Positions 41,418 to 48,700 of a stretch of DNA of 48,700 nt are shown piece after piece; the first letter of the stretch is position 1, and the number at the start of each line of letters is the position of its first letter. The stretch is from Flavivirga rizhaonensis (GTDB taxonomy: Bacteria > Bacteroidota > Bacteroidia > Flavobacteriales > Flavobacteriaceae): positions 1 to 48,700 of the forward strand of contig NZ_SRSO01000033.1 of NCBI RefSeq assembly GCF_004791695.1. The letters run 5' to 3'. The position numbers were made by a program, and so were the translations under genes. The notes beneath the pieces are model-generated. The model saw nothing but the letters and a program-made list of their open reading frames with translations. It ran no database searches and had not been told where the DNA came from.

Positions 41418-43265
41418 TTAATTTTCCAAAGCCCTATTAACCCTATCAACCCCACCAACAACAGGCAAGGACAAACTAGTACCATCCAAATCCACAGTCA
41501 GTTCGGTTCCGGCTTTTGGGTGTAAAGTAAACTCTTTATCACTAGAAAAAATCATCAAACCAATTTGTTGCCCTGCTTTAATAATTTGATCATCAGGCAT
41601 TAAATTAAAAGAAACTTCATAAAATTTTCTGGGTTTTAAGGGGCTGCTTTCGGTTAATGATTTATAGTTTTGAGGATCTGCCCAACCGCGTGTAATGATA
41701 TTTTCTGTAATTGCAGTGCCTTCTTGCTCATTCCAGGGAAGTGATACTAACCAAATAGATAAGTTGGTAGCTGGTTTATTACTCGCTAGTTTTACGGTTA
41801 CTTTAGGTACTCCAGAAATATGAATATCTTTATTTAATTTAGGAGTTACGTAAAGTAAACGATGCTTAGAATTTTCTACTGTTGCCAGGTCTTTACCAGA
41901 AAACGAATAATCATCAACCAAGATTTCATGTCCTTGCTTTTTCACTTTAAATGTACTCAATCCACCGGTTTTAGGAGCTCCAGAAGTTAGGTAAAGCTTC
42001 ACATTGGATGCTTCTGGGTTTGGGTAGTCTTTATAAGCTGTAGGTTCGTCTATTTCGTCATCCTCACGAACTATCCAGGCTTTCGCATCATTTTCAACAC
42101 CGTTTTCAACACCATGCAAATAACGTGTAAACCAGCGATTCATCAATTTAATAGGAGGTGGGCCGCCATGCCCGTTTTGATGATAAAATATTTGAGTTGG
42201 AAGCCCCATTTCTTTAGCTTTGGTATATAAGCCGTAGCTGTGCTCAGTCATCACGTTCCAATCATTAAAACCATGAGACATCAATAAAGCTGCCTTCATA
42301 TTCTGGGCATTATCCATTAAATTACGTGTTTCCCAGAAATCATTATAATCCCCAGTAATTCTATCCATACCATTTTTCATTTCGGTATCTCTAACAGTTT
42401 TATTATTGTACGGGCGATTAGCTTCTGCACCGCTATGGATAAAATCATAAAGAACATCAACATCTTCTCCTAAATACCCGCCAGGAGATCTTACTAAACC
42501 ATTAGATCTGTAATAGTTGTAAAAAGAGGTTACAGGTGCAATAGGAATTATAGCTTCTAAGCCATCTACACCCGTTGTAGCCGCTGCTACAGGTAATGTG
42601 CCATTATAGGATGTTCCTGTCATACCAACTTTTCCAGAAGACCAATAGGCTGTAACAAGTTCATTTCCATCAATAGTTTTATAACCTTTTATACGTCCGC
42701 AAAGCCAATCAATAACAGCTTTTGGAGCTAAAGATTCATTCTTGCCTCCAATAGTTGGAGCCCCTTGTGAAAGTCCAGTACCAGGAGAAGAAGAGTGAAC
42801 CACAATATAACCTCTAGGAACCCATTTTCGTATATGAGAATTAGAGATAATTGGACGTTTCCCCATTCGGGTTACTTCTGCATGAACACGTTCTTTAGCA
42901 GATTCCCCAAGTTCATGTTTTACATCCCAAAAAAGGCCATCTACATCTGGCGCAACACCAGCAAAATAAGGACTGGAAATATAAATAATAGGAAGTTTTA
43001 ATCCTTCACTTTCAGTTTGTTCTGGTCTGGTAACAGCAACATGCATACGATCTGGTTTACCATCGCCATCGGTATCAAACGTTGTTTCTACCCACAAATC
43101 ATGTCTAATCCATTTGCTAGGGTCATTAAATGCTTCTACTACTTGAGCTTCGCCATCTTTAAAGACAGGTGTCGTTTTTGCTTTTTGTCCTAAACTTGAA
43201 AAAACACCTGTAATAAATAAGGTGCCTGTTAATAGTATAGACTTTAGTCTTAGAGAGGAATTCAT
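41418..43265 (-). CDS. S15/CocE family hydrolase (X-Pro dipeptidyl-peptidase-like), exported
   Basis: I use the ATG at 43265 (MNSSLRLKSILLTGTLFITG), which gives a signal peptide ending SSLGQ; an upstream start at 43373 adds 36 unlikely residues that overlap the previous gene. The 615-residue protein has an alpha/beta-hydrolase core with Ser219 in GMTGTSYNGT (GxSYxG), the HGFNDWNVM loop with an acidic residue and the YHQNGHGG His. The C-terminal beta sandwich (about 410-610) is the X-Pro peptidase domain. It probably cleaves dipeptides N-terminal to Pro, or acyl esters, in the periplasm. It sits 16 bases after the NTF2-like gene. Confidence 0.9.
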   Translation of the reverse strand: MNSSLRLKSILLTGTLFITGVFSSLGQKAKTTPVFKDGEAQVVEAFNDPSKWIRHDLWVETTFDTDGDGKPDRMHVAVTRPEQTESEGLKLPIIYISSPYFAGVAPDVDGLFWDVKHELGESAKERVHAEVTRMGKRPIISNSHIRKWVPRGYIVVHSSSPGTGLSQGAPTIGGKNESLAPKAVIDWLCGRIKGYKTIDGNELVTAYWSSGKVGMTGTSYNGTLPVAAATTGVDGLEAIIPIAPVTSFYNYYRSNGLVRSPGGYLGEDVDVLYDFIHSGAEANRPYNNKTVRDTEMKNGMDRITGDYNDFWETRNLMDNAQNMKAALLMSHGFNDWNVMTEHSYGLYTKAKEMGLPTQIFYHQNGHGGPPPIKLMNRWFTRYLHGVENGVENDAKAWIVREDDEIDEPTAYKDYPNPEASNVKLYLTSGAPKTGGLSTFKVKKQGHEILVDDYSFSGKDLATVENSKHRLLYVTPKLNKDIHISGVPKVTVKLASNKPATNLSIWLVSLPWNEQEGTAITENIITRGWADPQNYKSLTESSPLKPRKFYEVSFNLMPDDQIIKAGQQIGLMIFSSDKEFTLHPKAGTELTVDLDGTSLSLPVVGGVDRVNRALEN

Positions 43266-43281
43266 ATTTTTTAATTGAGAT

Positions 43282-43818
43282 TTATTCGTTTGGAAGATAA
43301 TTTTCAGGAATCTTATTTTCATTAGTTTCCTGAGTCCAGAAAATATTGATAACCCACCAGCGTTTACCATCATTTAAAAGTTGAATACTATTGATACCTC
43401 TCATAAATGGCTTGATATCATCTTTGCTATAAAAAGCTTCATAGGTGCTAAATACTTGGGTAATATTACCAAAAGTATTGACTTCTCTGTGTATTTCTTT
43501 TTCAAAAAAACCATGTTCAACAAGCCATTTTCCTGAACTTTTAACATAATCATCAGGAGACATATAGCGTACTTTAATCTCACCTTCTTTGTTCTTTCCG
43601 GAAGGGATTAATTTGGCTCCAGGTTTAAATAAAAATTTAAATAGCTCCCAATCTCTCTTTGCGCCTCTTTCTCCCGAAATAACAGCATATAATGTTTTTA
43701 CAGTACTATCTAGTGTTTTTACTTTTTCAGAATAGTCTTTTGCTGCTTCTTTTTTTTCTTGTGATGTTACAGATAATGTTACAATACACAATAGTATAAT
43801 GGATATCGTTTTTTTCAT
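43282..43818 (-). CDS. Exported NTF2/SnoaL-like protein of unknown function
   Basis: The 178-residue protein has a signal peptide (about 1-19, ending SVTSQ) followed by a single domain with the cone-like pattern of the NTF2 superfamily: a first helix over about 35-60 (DSTVKTLYAVISGERGAKRDW), then FKFLFKPGAKLIP, and final strands ending WWVINIFWTQE. Such proteins bind small molecules or act as enzymes, often beside hydrolases. It is followed by the S15 peptidase gene after 16 bases, so they form an operon. Role unknown. Confidence 0.75.
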   Translation of the reverse strand: MKKTISIILLCIVTLSVTSQEKKEAAKDYSEKVKTLDSTVKTLYAVISGERGAKRDWELFKFLFKPGAKLIPSGKNKEGEIKVRYMSPDDYVKSSGKWLVEHGFFEKEIHREVNTFGNITQVFSTYEAFYSKDDIKPFMRGINSIQLLNDGKRWWVINIFWTQETNENKIPENYLPNE

Positions 43819-43977
43819 CTTAAAATATGGTAAATCTTATTTTGATTAACAAAGTAAAGCATTTGTTGGCTTTTAATCGTTAATGCTTTCTTAAATTTAA
43901 GGCTCTTTTATCGATGAGTGCATCAACGCTGGTACACAAACAGCCATGCTTAACTGGTTTCAGTAAAATCCGGAAAA
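43819..43977. other. Spacer between smpB and the NTF2-like operon
   Basis: This 159-base stretch should contain the promoter of the NTF2-like/S15 operon on the minus strand. I see no clear promoter element, repeat or coding remnant. Confidence 0.3.
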
Positions 43978-44436
43978 TTATTTGAAGTTTTTCTTGATCC
44001 TATCCAAATCACGTTTATTGTCCCGATCCTTAATAGTTTCTCTTTTATCATATAGTTTTTTACCTTTTGCTAAAGCAATGTCCATTTTAGCGTATCCTTT
44101 TTCGTTTATAAATAATCGTAAAGGAACAATAGTGAGCCCAGTATTTTGAACCTCTTTTAATAGTTTTTTTAGCTCTCGTTTGTTTAGCAATAGTTTTCTT
44201 TCTGCTTTGGGACGATGATTGTAATAATTACCAAAAGCATATTCTTCAATGGTCATATTGATAACAAAAAGTTCTCCTTGCTCATTAAACTCACAAAAAC
44301 TTTCAGCTATGGAAGCTCGGCTACTACGTATGGATTTTATTTCTGTTCCAGTTAGCACAATTCCCGCAGTATACTTGTCTAATATCTCATACTGAAAGCG
44401 CGCTTTTTTGTTTTGTATGTTAATGGTTTTTTGCAT
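43978..44436 (-). CDS. smpB: SsrA-binding protein SmpB
   Basis: SmpB carries tmRNA to stalled ribosomes for trans-translation. I start at ATG 44436 (MQKTINIQNKKARFQYEI), the conserved family start; an ATG three codons earlier adds only MCS. The 152-residue protein has the beta-barrel core (VLTGTEIKSIRSSRASIAESF, KAERKLLLNKREL, VPLRLFINEKGYAKMDIALAKGKKLYDKRET) and the basic C-terminal tail DNKRDLDRIKKNFK that inserts into the mRNA channel. The ssrA gene is not in the window. Confidence 0.98.
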   Translation of the reverse strand: MQKTINIQNKKARFQYEILDKYTAGIVLTGTEIKSIRSSRASIAESFCEFNEQGELFVINMTIEEYAFGNYYNHRPKAERKLLLNKRELKKLLKEVQNTGLTIVPLRLFINEKGYAKMDIALAKGKKLYDKRETIKDRDNKRDLDRIKKNFK

Positions 44437-44576
44437 GGAGCACAAAACTACATAATTTTATGAAGTTATTTATGTGTGACACTATCGAAAAATTAAATAG
44501 GGCGTTAAAGAATTATTAATTGATTATACTTTTAAGTAAATACAATTACTTTAGCAAGAGGAATTCAATTTAGTAT

Positions 44577-46157
44577 ATGAGAAAGGCAGTTTTATTACTT
44601 TTCGTTTTTTTTATTTTGATCTCTTGTAGGAGTCTCAAAAATCATAATGAACAAATCACGAAATTGCATGATGTTATTGATTTGCACGAAGATATAGATA
44701 AAGTATATAGTCAATTAAAAAGACATCATCCCAAATTATATCAATATACTTCCAAAGAAGTTTTGGATTTTAAGTTTGATAGCTTGAAACGCACAATTAT
44801 TACACCAATTAACTCTAGGGAATTCTACAAAAAGTTAGCACCAGTAATATCTCAGGTAAAACAAGGTCATATTTCTTTAAGTTCTGCAAATAAGTGGTAT
44901 ACAAAGAAAGAACGTAAGCAATTGCTTAAGAAGAAATTTGAGTTTTATGCTTTGGATTTTGAATATTTAGAAAACAAGCTATGGGTTAAAAATACCAGAG
45001 GAAAAGATTCTACAATGGTAGGTAGTGAAGTGGTCAAAATAGAAGAGGATTTGGTTTCCGATTTAATAGATTTGTATAAAACACGTTTTTCTTCAGACGG
45101 CTATAATACTACATTGCATAATAGGTACGTAGGGCGGCATTTTTCTAATTTTTATTATAAGGATAAAGGGTTTGTAGATAGTTTAAGGGTTACTTTTAAA
45201 AAGAAAGACTCCTTATTTATTAAGACGTTTAGAAGATTAAAAAAGAAAGAAAAGCCTAAAAAGCAAGACTCCACCAAAACTAAAAAGCGTATAAAATTAA
45301 CTTCTGAAGAGAAAAAAGCAAATCGACTGGCTTCTAAAAAGAAGCGGAAGTTTAATAGAAAACATGGTTTTATAAAAAAGAATAAAGAATATACACGAAA
45401 TTTTGGCTTTGTGAAAAAAGCTAAAGATGTGGCTTATATGAAACTAAGAAGTTTTACTAATGGAAGTTATAAAAAATTTTATAAGGAAAGTTTTGCAAAA
45501 TTAGATTCAGCAAAAACAAAGTATTTAATCTTAGATTTAAGAGATAATGGAGGAGGGAGAATCGCCGAAATTGATTATCTATATTCGTATTTAACCAAAG
45601 ATAAATATAAATTTATAGAAGATAGTGAGGTAAATAGTCGGGTACCATTTTTGAAATTTTTAATGAGTAATACAACACCAAATAGTTTAAAAATATTGTC
45701 AGGTATTGTATCCCCAATAATCATAGTTCAGAATTTAATAAGAACGAGAAAACAAGATGGCAAGCTGTATTACAGATTTAGGCAAACAAAGGTTAGAACC
45801 CCTAGGCCTTTACATTTTGCTGGACACATTTATGTATTGATTAATGGAAATTCATTTTCGGCTTCCTCTTTAATCTCAACGCATTTAAAAGCAACCAAGA
45901 GAGCTACTTTTGTAGGGGAAGAAACGGGAGGTGCCTATAATGGTACTGTTGCGGGCATTTATAAAATATATGAATTGCCAAATACCAAACTAAAGATAAG
46001 GATGGGTATGATGCAAGTAGAAGCACCACAAAAACAAAATCCAGATGGCTATGGTGTAAAACCAGATATTGAAATTTTACCAACAGTTAACGATAGAAAC
46101 CTAAAAAGAGATTCAGAATTAGAATGGGTATTAAATGATATTAAGGAAAAGAGATGA
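44577..46157 (+). CDS. S41 family (C-terminal processing-type) peptidase lipoprotein with Lys-rich insert
   Basis: The 526-residue lipoprotein (lipobox FILISC) has an N-terminal region of about 220 residues, a strongly basic insert (about 218-275, for example KKKEKPKKQDSTKTKKRIKL) and an S41 core. The core carries LILDLRDNGGGRIAEIDYLY, and the catalytic Ser is probably Ser428 in GNSFSASS, followed by GEETGGAYNGT. There is no clear PDZ domain. S41 enzymes cleave the C-termini of envelope proteins; with the lipid anchor it would act in the periplasm. Neighbouring genes give no specific substrate. Confidence 0.9.
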   Translation: MRKAVLLLFVFFILISCRSLKNHNEQITKLHDVIDLHEDIDKVYSQLKRHHPKLYQYTSKEVLDFKFDSLKRTIITPINSREFYKKLAPVISQVKQGHISLSSANKWYTKKERKQLLKKKFEFYALDFEYLENKLWVKNTRGKDSTMVGSEVVKIEEDLVSDLIDLYKTRFSSDGYNTTLHNRYVGRHFSNFYYKDKGFVDSLRVTFKKKDSLFIKTFRRLKKKEKPKKQDSTKTKKRIKLTSEEKKANRLASKKKRKFNRKHGFIKKNKEYTRNFGFVKKAKDVAYMKLRSFTNGSYKKFYKESFAKLDSAKTKYLILDLRDNGGGRIAEIDYLYSYLTKDKYKFIEDSEVNSRVPFLKFLMSNTTPNSLKILSGIVSPIIIVQNLIRTRKQDGKLYYRFRQTKVRTPRPLHFAGHIYVLINGNSFSASSLISTHLKATKRATFVGEETGGAYNGTVAGIYKIYELPNTKLKIRMGMMQVEAPQKQNPDGYGVKPDIEILPTVNDRNLKRDSELEWVLNDIKEKR

Positions 46158-46264
46158 TTTTATGAGGTTATGGATTCGTAGAATGTGTTTTTAATATAAA
46201 ACGTGTTAAACACTCTCGTTTATTAAATTTTTCTTCATAGTTTTATTGAAAAATCAACCAAATT

Positions 46265-46768
46265 ATGAATCGCCATCAATTTATTAAGTCAGTTGGAATG
46301 ACTTCTTTAATCATTCCAATATTACCATTGTTTTCTTTTAGTAAATCACAAAAAGAACCTCAATTAAACAAAGCATTAGTTGAAGAATTTGTAAGGGTTT
46401 CCCATGATAAGTTTGATATGGTTAAAGAGCTACTTGAAGAGCATCCAACACTTCTTAATGCAGCTCATGATTGGGGAGCAGGTGATTTTGAAACAGGGCT
46501 GGGGGCTGCAAGCCATGTAGGTAATAAAGACGTTGTGCAATACTTTTTAGACAAAGGCGCTCAGGCTAACGTTTTTACTGCAGCACTATTTGGTAAAATG
46601 GATATCTTAAGACCTATGATTGAATTTTCTCCCAGCTTAATTAACGCAAAAGGACCTCATGGTTTTACTTTACTACATCACGCCAAAAAAGGAGGAGACG
46701 AGGCTTTAGAAGTTAAAGAGTACTTAATTTCTTTAGGGGTAAAAGAAACAAGAATTCCACTTTATTAA
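46265..46768 (+). CDS. Small ankyrin-repeat protein, exported
   Basis: The 167-residue protein has a probable signal (MNRHQFIKSVGMTSLIIPIL, about 1-27; it has no twin Arg) and four ankyrin-like helical pairs: FDMVKELLEEHPTLLNAAHD, FETGLGAASHVGNKDVVQYFL, AALFGKMDILRPMIEF and GFTLLHHAKKGG. Ankyrin repeats bind partner proteins. A partner is not evident in the neighbourhood; lpdA follows 82 bases later with its own promoter. Confidence 0.85.
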   Translation: MNRHQFIKSVGMTSLIIPILPLFSFSKSQKEPQLNKALVEEFVRVSHDKFDMVKELLEEHPTLLNAAHDWGAGDFETGLGAASHVGNKDVVQYFLDKGAQANVFTAALFGKMDILRPMIEFSPSLINAKGPHGFTLLHHAKKGGDEALEVKEYLISLGVKETRIPLY

Positions 46769-46782
46769 ACACGCTTTTTTTA

Positions 46783-46813
46783 TTGTCTACCCATAAAACA
46801 TTCAGTATTTTTG
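46783..46813 (+). promoter_or_regulatory. Promoter of lpdA
   Basis: TTG at 46783-46785 and TATTTTTG at 46806-46813 are spaced by 20 bases, a good match to the Bacteroidota housekeeping promoter. The start codon lies 37 bases after the -7 element. Confidence 0.65.
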
Positions 46814-46850
46814 TTTTTCAAATTTTTAATAAAAACATCAAAATATATTT

Positions 46851-48251
46851 ATGAATTCATACGATGTAGCCATAATTGGTTCAGGACCTGGAGGATATGT
46901 AGCAGCTATCCGTTGTGCACAATTAGGAATGAAAACTGCCATTATAGAAAAGTACTCTACTCTTGGAGGTACTTGTTTAAATGTTGGTTGTATACCAAGT
47001 AAAGCACTTTTAGATTCTTCACATCATTATGAAGATGCTGTAAAGCATTTCGAAGAGCACGGTATCGAAATACCAGGAGATGTTAAGGTGAATTTAGAAA
47101 AAATGATTGCTCGTAAACAAGCTGTTGTTGATCAGACTATTGGTGGTGTTGATTTCTTAATGAAGAAAAATAATATTGATGTTTATCAAGGTTTAGGAAG
47201 TTTTAAAGACGCAACTCATATCACAATCTCTGGAGAAGAAACTACAGAAATAGAAGCAAAAAACACAATTATAGCAACTGGAAGTAAACCTTCAAGTTTA
47301 CCATTTATAAATATTGACAAAGAGCGTGTTATAACATCAACAGAAGCTTTAAGACTTAAGGAAATACCAAAACATTTAATTGTTATTGGTGGTGGTGTTA
47401 TTGGTTTAGAACTTGGTCAAGTTTATAAAAGATTAGGAGCAGAAGTTTCTGTTGTAGAGTACATGGATCGTATTATTCCGACTATGGATGCAGGGCTCTC
47501 TAAAGAACTTAATAAAGTTTTAAAGAAACAGAAATTCAAAATTAATGCCTCTCACAAAGTAAAATCTGTTGAGCGTGTAGGTGATGAAGTTATTGTAAAA
47601 GCAGATAACAAAAAAGGAGCAGAAGTAGAGTTTAAGGGAGACTACTGCTTAGTATCTGTTGGGCGTCGTCCTTATACGGATGGCTTAAACGCTGAAGCTG
47701 CAGGGGTAAAATTAAATGATAGAGGACAAGTTGAAGTAAATGATCATTTACAAACAAGTGTGTCTAATATTTATGCGATTGGAGATGTTGTAAAAGGAGC
47801 TATGTTAGCACATAAAGCTGAGGAAGAAGGTGTTTTTGTTGCAGAAACATTAGCAGGACAAAAACCACATATTGATTATAATTTAATTCCAGGGGTTGTT
47901 TATACATGGCCAGAGGTTGCTGCAGTTGGTAAGACAGAAGAGCAACTTAAAGAAGCTGGTGTAGACTATAAAAAAGGACAATTCCCAATGCGTGCTTTGG
48001 GTAGAAGCAGAGCTAGTATGGATTTAGACGGGTTTGTAAAAATTCTTGCAGATAAAGCAACAGATGAAATTTTAGGAGTGCATATGGTGGGTGCACGAGC
48101 CGCAGACATGATTGCCGAAGCTGTTGTGGCTATGGAATATAGAGCATCTGCTGAAGATGTATCACGCATGTCTCATGCACACCCTACTTTTACAGAAGCT
48201 ATTAAAGAAGCGGCTTTGGCGGCTACCGACGATAGAGCATTGCATATATAA
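46851..48251 (+). CDS. lpdA: Dihydrolipoyl dehydrogenase (E3)
   Basis: E3 reoxidises dihydrolipoamide in the pyruvate, 2-oxoglutarate and branched-chain dehydrogenase complexes and in the glycine cleavage system, with FAD and NAD. The 466-residue protein has the FAD-binding GSGPGGYVAAIRCAQLG, the redox disulfide GGTCLNVGCIPSK (about 39-51), the NAD-binding VIGGGVIGLELGQVYKRLG (about 180-198), the second FAD motif IYAIGDVVKGAMLAHKAEEE, and the dimer-interface HPTFTEA with the catalytic His-Glu pair. It is monocistronic, not linked to E1/E2 genes, and ends with a nested terminator/repeat. Confidence 0.98.
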   Translation: MNSYDVAIIGSGPGGYVAAIRCAQLGMKTAIIEKYSTLGGTCLNVGCIPSKALLDSSHHYEDAVKHFEEHGIEIPGDVKVNLEKMIARKQAVVDQTIGGVDFLMKKNNIDVYQGLGSFKDATHITISGEETTEIEAKNTIIATGSKPSSLPFINIDKERVITSTEALRLKEIPKHLIVIGGGVIGLELGQVYKRLGAEVSVVEYMDRIIPTMDAGLSKELNKVLKKQKFKINASHKVKSVERVGDEVIVKADNKKGAEVEFKGDYCLVSVGRRPYTDGLNAEAAGVKLNDRGQVEVNDHLQTSVSNIYAIGDVVKGAMLAHKAEEEGVFVAETLAGQKPHIDYNLIPGVVYTWPEVAAVGKTEEQLKEAGVDYKKGQFPMRALGRSRASMDLDGFVKILADKATDEILGVHMVGARAADMIAEAVVAMEYRASAEDVSRMSHAHPTFTEAIKEAALAATDDRALHI

Positions 48252-48274
48252 TTTATTAAAGTACCTTAAAAATA

Positions 48275-48414
48275 AGAGGCTGTCTGAAAAGTGTCATTCT
48301 GAATGGAATGAAGAATCTTTTTAAAATATATGACTCTGATTATGAGTGAAATAAGATTCTTCGCGTTGCTCTGAATGACAAGATTAACCACTTTTCAGAA
48401 AGCCTCTTTTTATG
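48275..48414 (+). terminator. lpdA terminator with a TCATTC-type inverted repeat inserted in its loop
   Basis: The outer stem pairs AGAGGCTGTCTGAAAAGTG (48275-48293) with 48389-48407 (18 of 19 positions), followed by a T-rich tail, a standard terminator layout. Its loop is enlarged to about 95 bases by an inner imperfect inverted repeat (48292-48380) that begins TGTCATTCTGAATGG and ends CTCTGAATGACA. Confidence 0.8.
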
Positions 48415-48475
48415 GCCATTTTTGGAATCAATCAATTAAGGATCACGTAATTTTCTTTTAATCGAAAAGAATTCT

Positions 48476-48533
48476 CCGAGGCTCTGCCTCGGGGTTTCCG
48501 TTGAAGTTGTCATTCCCGTGGAAACGGAAATCT
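48476..48533. repeat. Two short repeat hairpins in the 3' intergenic region
   Basis: CCGAGGCTCTGCCTCGG at 48476-48492 is a perfect 7-base stem with a TCT loop, GC-rich against the background. At 48508-48533 a TGTCATTCCCGTGGAAACGG unit makes a smaller CCGT/ACGG hairpin and resembles the unit at 14991-15015. Similar GC-rich hairpins are frequent between genes in flavobacterial genomes. Confidence 0.6.
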
Positions 48534-48615
48534 AAATAACTTCGGTTTCTATTTAATTTTTTTAGAAGAATAAGGCTGTAGTTTAAAATAGGTATTATTT
48601 TTATACATTTAGATT
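48534..48615. other. Spacer before the last gene
   Basis: AT-rich with no clear feature. TACATTTA close to 48605 is a near match to the -7 promoter element for the partial gene that follows. Confidence 0.3.
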
Positions 48616-48700
48616 ATGGATATATCAGAAATCAAGTCAGAACTGCTAAAGCTATCTTTATCTGACAGACAACGACTCCTGTCCGAGATTCAAATAAAAG
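48616..48700 (+). CDS. Start of a small antitoxin-like or hypothetical protein (partial, 3' end beyond window)
   Basis: ATG at 48616 opens a frame of 28 residues to the window edge, reading MDISEIKSELLKLSLSDRQR followed by LLSEIQIK. The pattern (ELLKLSLSDRQRLLSEI) recalls the N-terminus of addiction-module component proteins that precede RelE-type toxins. Only the first third is visible, so the call is tentative. Confidence 0.5.
   Translation, partial: MDISEIKSELLKLSLSDRQRLLSEIQIK

Noticed and set aside
43266..43373. Upstream start for the S15 hydrolase
   Set aside because: It adds 36 residues overlapping the NTF2-like gene and hides a good signal peptide that begins at 43265.

Overview
The window comes from a member of the Bacteroidota, most likely a marine or algae-associated Flavobacteriaceae. 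The evidence is an AT-rich genome, a SusC/SusD pair with lipoprotein glycan-binding and degrading partners, sigma-ABfr-type promoters (TAnnTTTG) with no Shine-Dalgarno dependence, many SPII lipoproteins, a type IX secretion (Por) sorting-domain remnant, and typical flavobacterial families (DUF3857, DUF2911, DUF1015, DUF4097-like, FAS1). The genus cannot be fixed from sequence reading alone.

Positions 1-11811 (minus strand) hold a polysaccharide utilisation locus. It reads SusC-like TonB-dependent transporter, SusD-like lipoprotein, a surface glycan-binding lipoprotein, a strong terminator hairpin, then a type-I sulfatase, a GH2 beta-galactosidase-like enzyme and, cut by the window edge, a GH29 alpha-L-fucosidase/galactosidase. 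Sulfatase, GH2 and GH29 together point to a sulfated, galactose- and fucose- or L-galactose-containing algal polysaccharide. Next to the locus (11994-13073) lie two decayed genes: an efflux adaptor with an in-frame stop and a small membrane protein with two compensating frameshifts.

Positions 13321-29573 are mainly housekeeping genes on the plus strand: pyrG, yidC, a MORN/YwqK-like secreted protein, mnmA, a nitronate-monooxygenase-like flavoprotein, a MATE transporter, a small acidic protein and a PAP2 phosphatase. On the minus strand are a three-FAS1 lipoprotein, meaB and a DUF2911 protein. An ECF sigma operon (26872-29573) follows; it encodes the sigma factor, an overlapping membrane-anchored probable anti-sigma protein and an exported protein with 57-bp tandem repeats, behind an ECF-style promoter.

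Positions 29609-40323 are a long minus-strand run: GNAT acetyltransferase, miaA, a voltage-gated-type K+ channel with a zinc-ribbon tail, a DUF3857 protein, an exonuclease/GIY-YIG fusion apparently starting with ATT, YggS, DinB, DUF1015, a nonsense-mutated four-helix-bundle (S23/IVS) gene inside a repeat-flanked cassette, 3-hydroxybutyryl-CoA dehydrogenase and a Gfo/Idh/MocA oxidoreductase. Positions 40482-48251 carry pcm, an S15 peptidase with an NTF2-like partner, smpB, an S41 peptidase, an ankyrin protein and lpdA.

Between genes there is a family of imperfect inverted repeats beginning TGTCATTC, with four paired copies and two half copies. One copy sits inside the loop of the lpdA terminator and one truncates a gene remnant. 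The most unusual items are the inverted-array-flanked four-helix-bundle cassette (37929-38462), the ATT-started exonuclease, the repeat family, the type IX sorting-domain fossil (20812-21036) and the tandem-repeat protein of the ECF operon. I did not find a convincing wholly new defence or mobile system.
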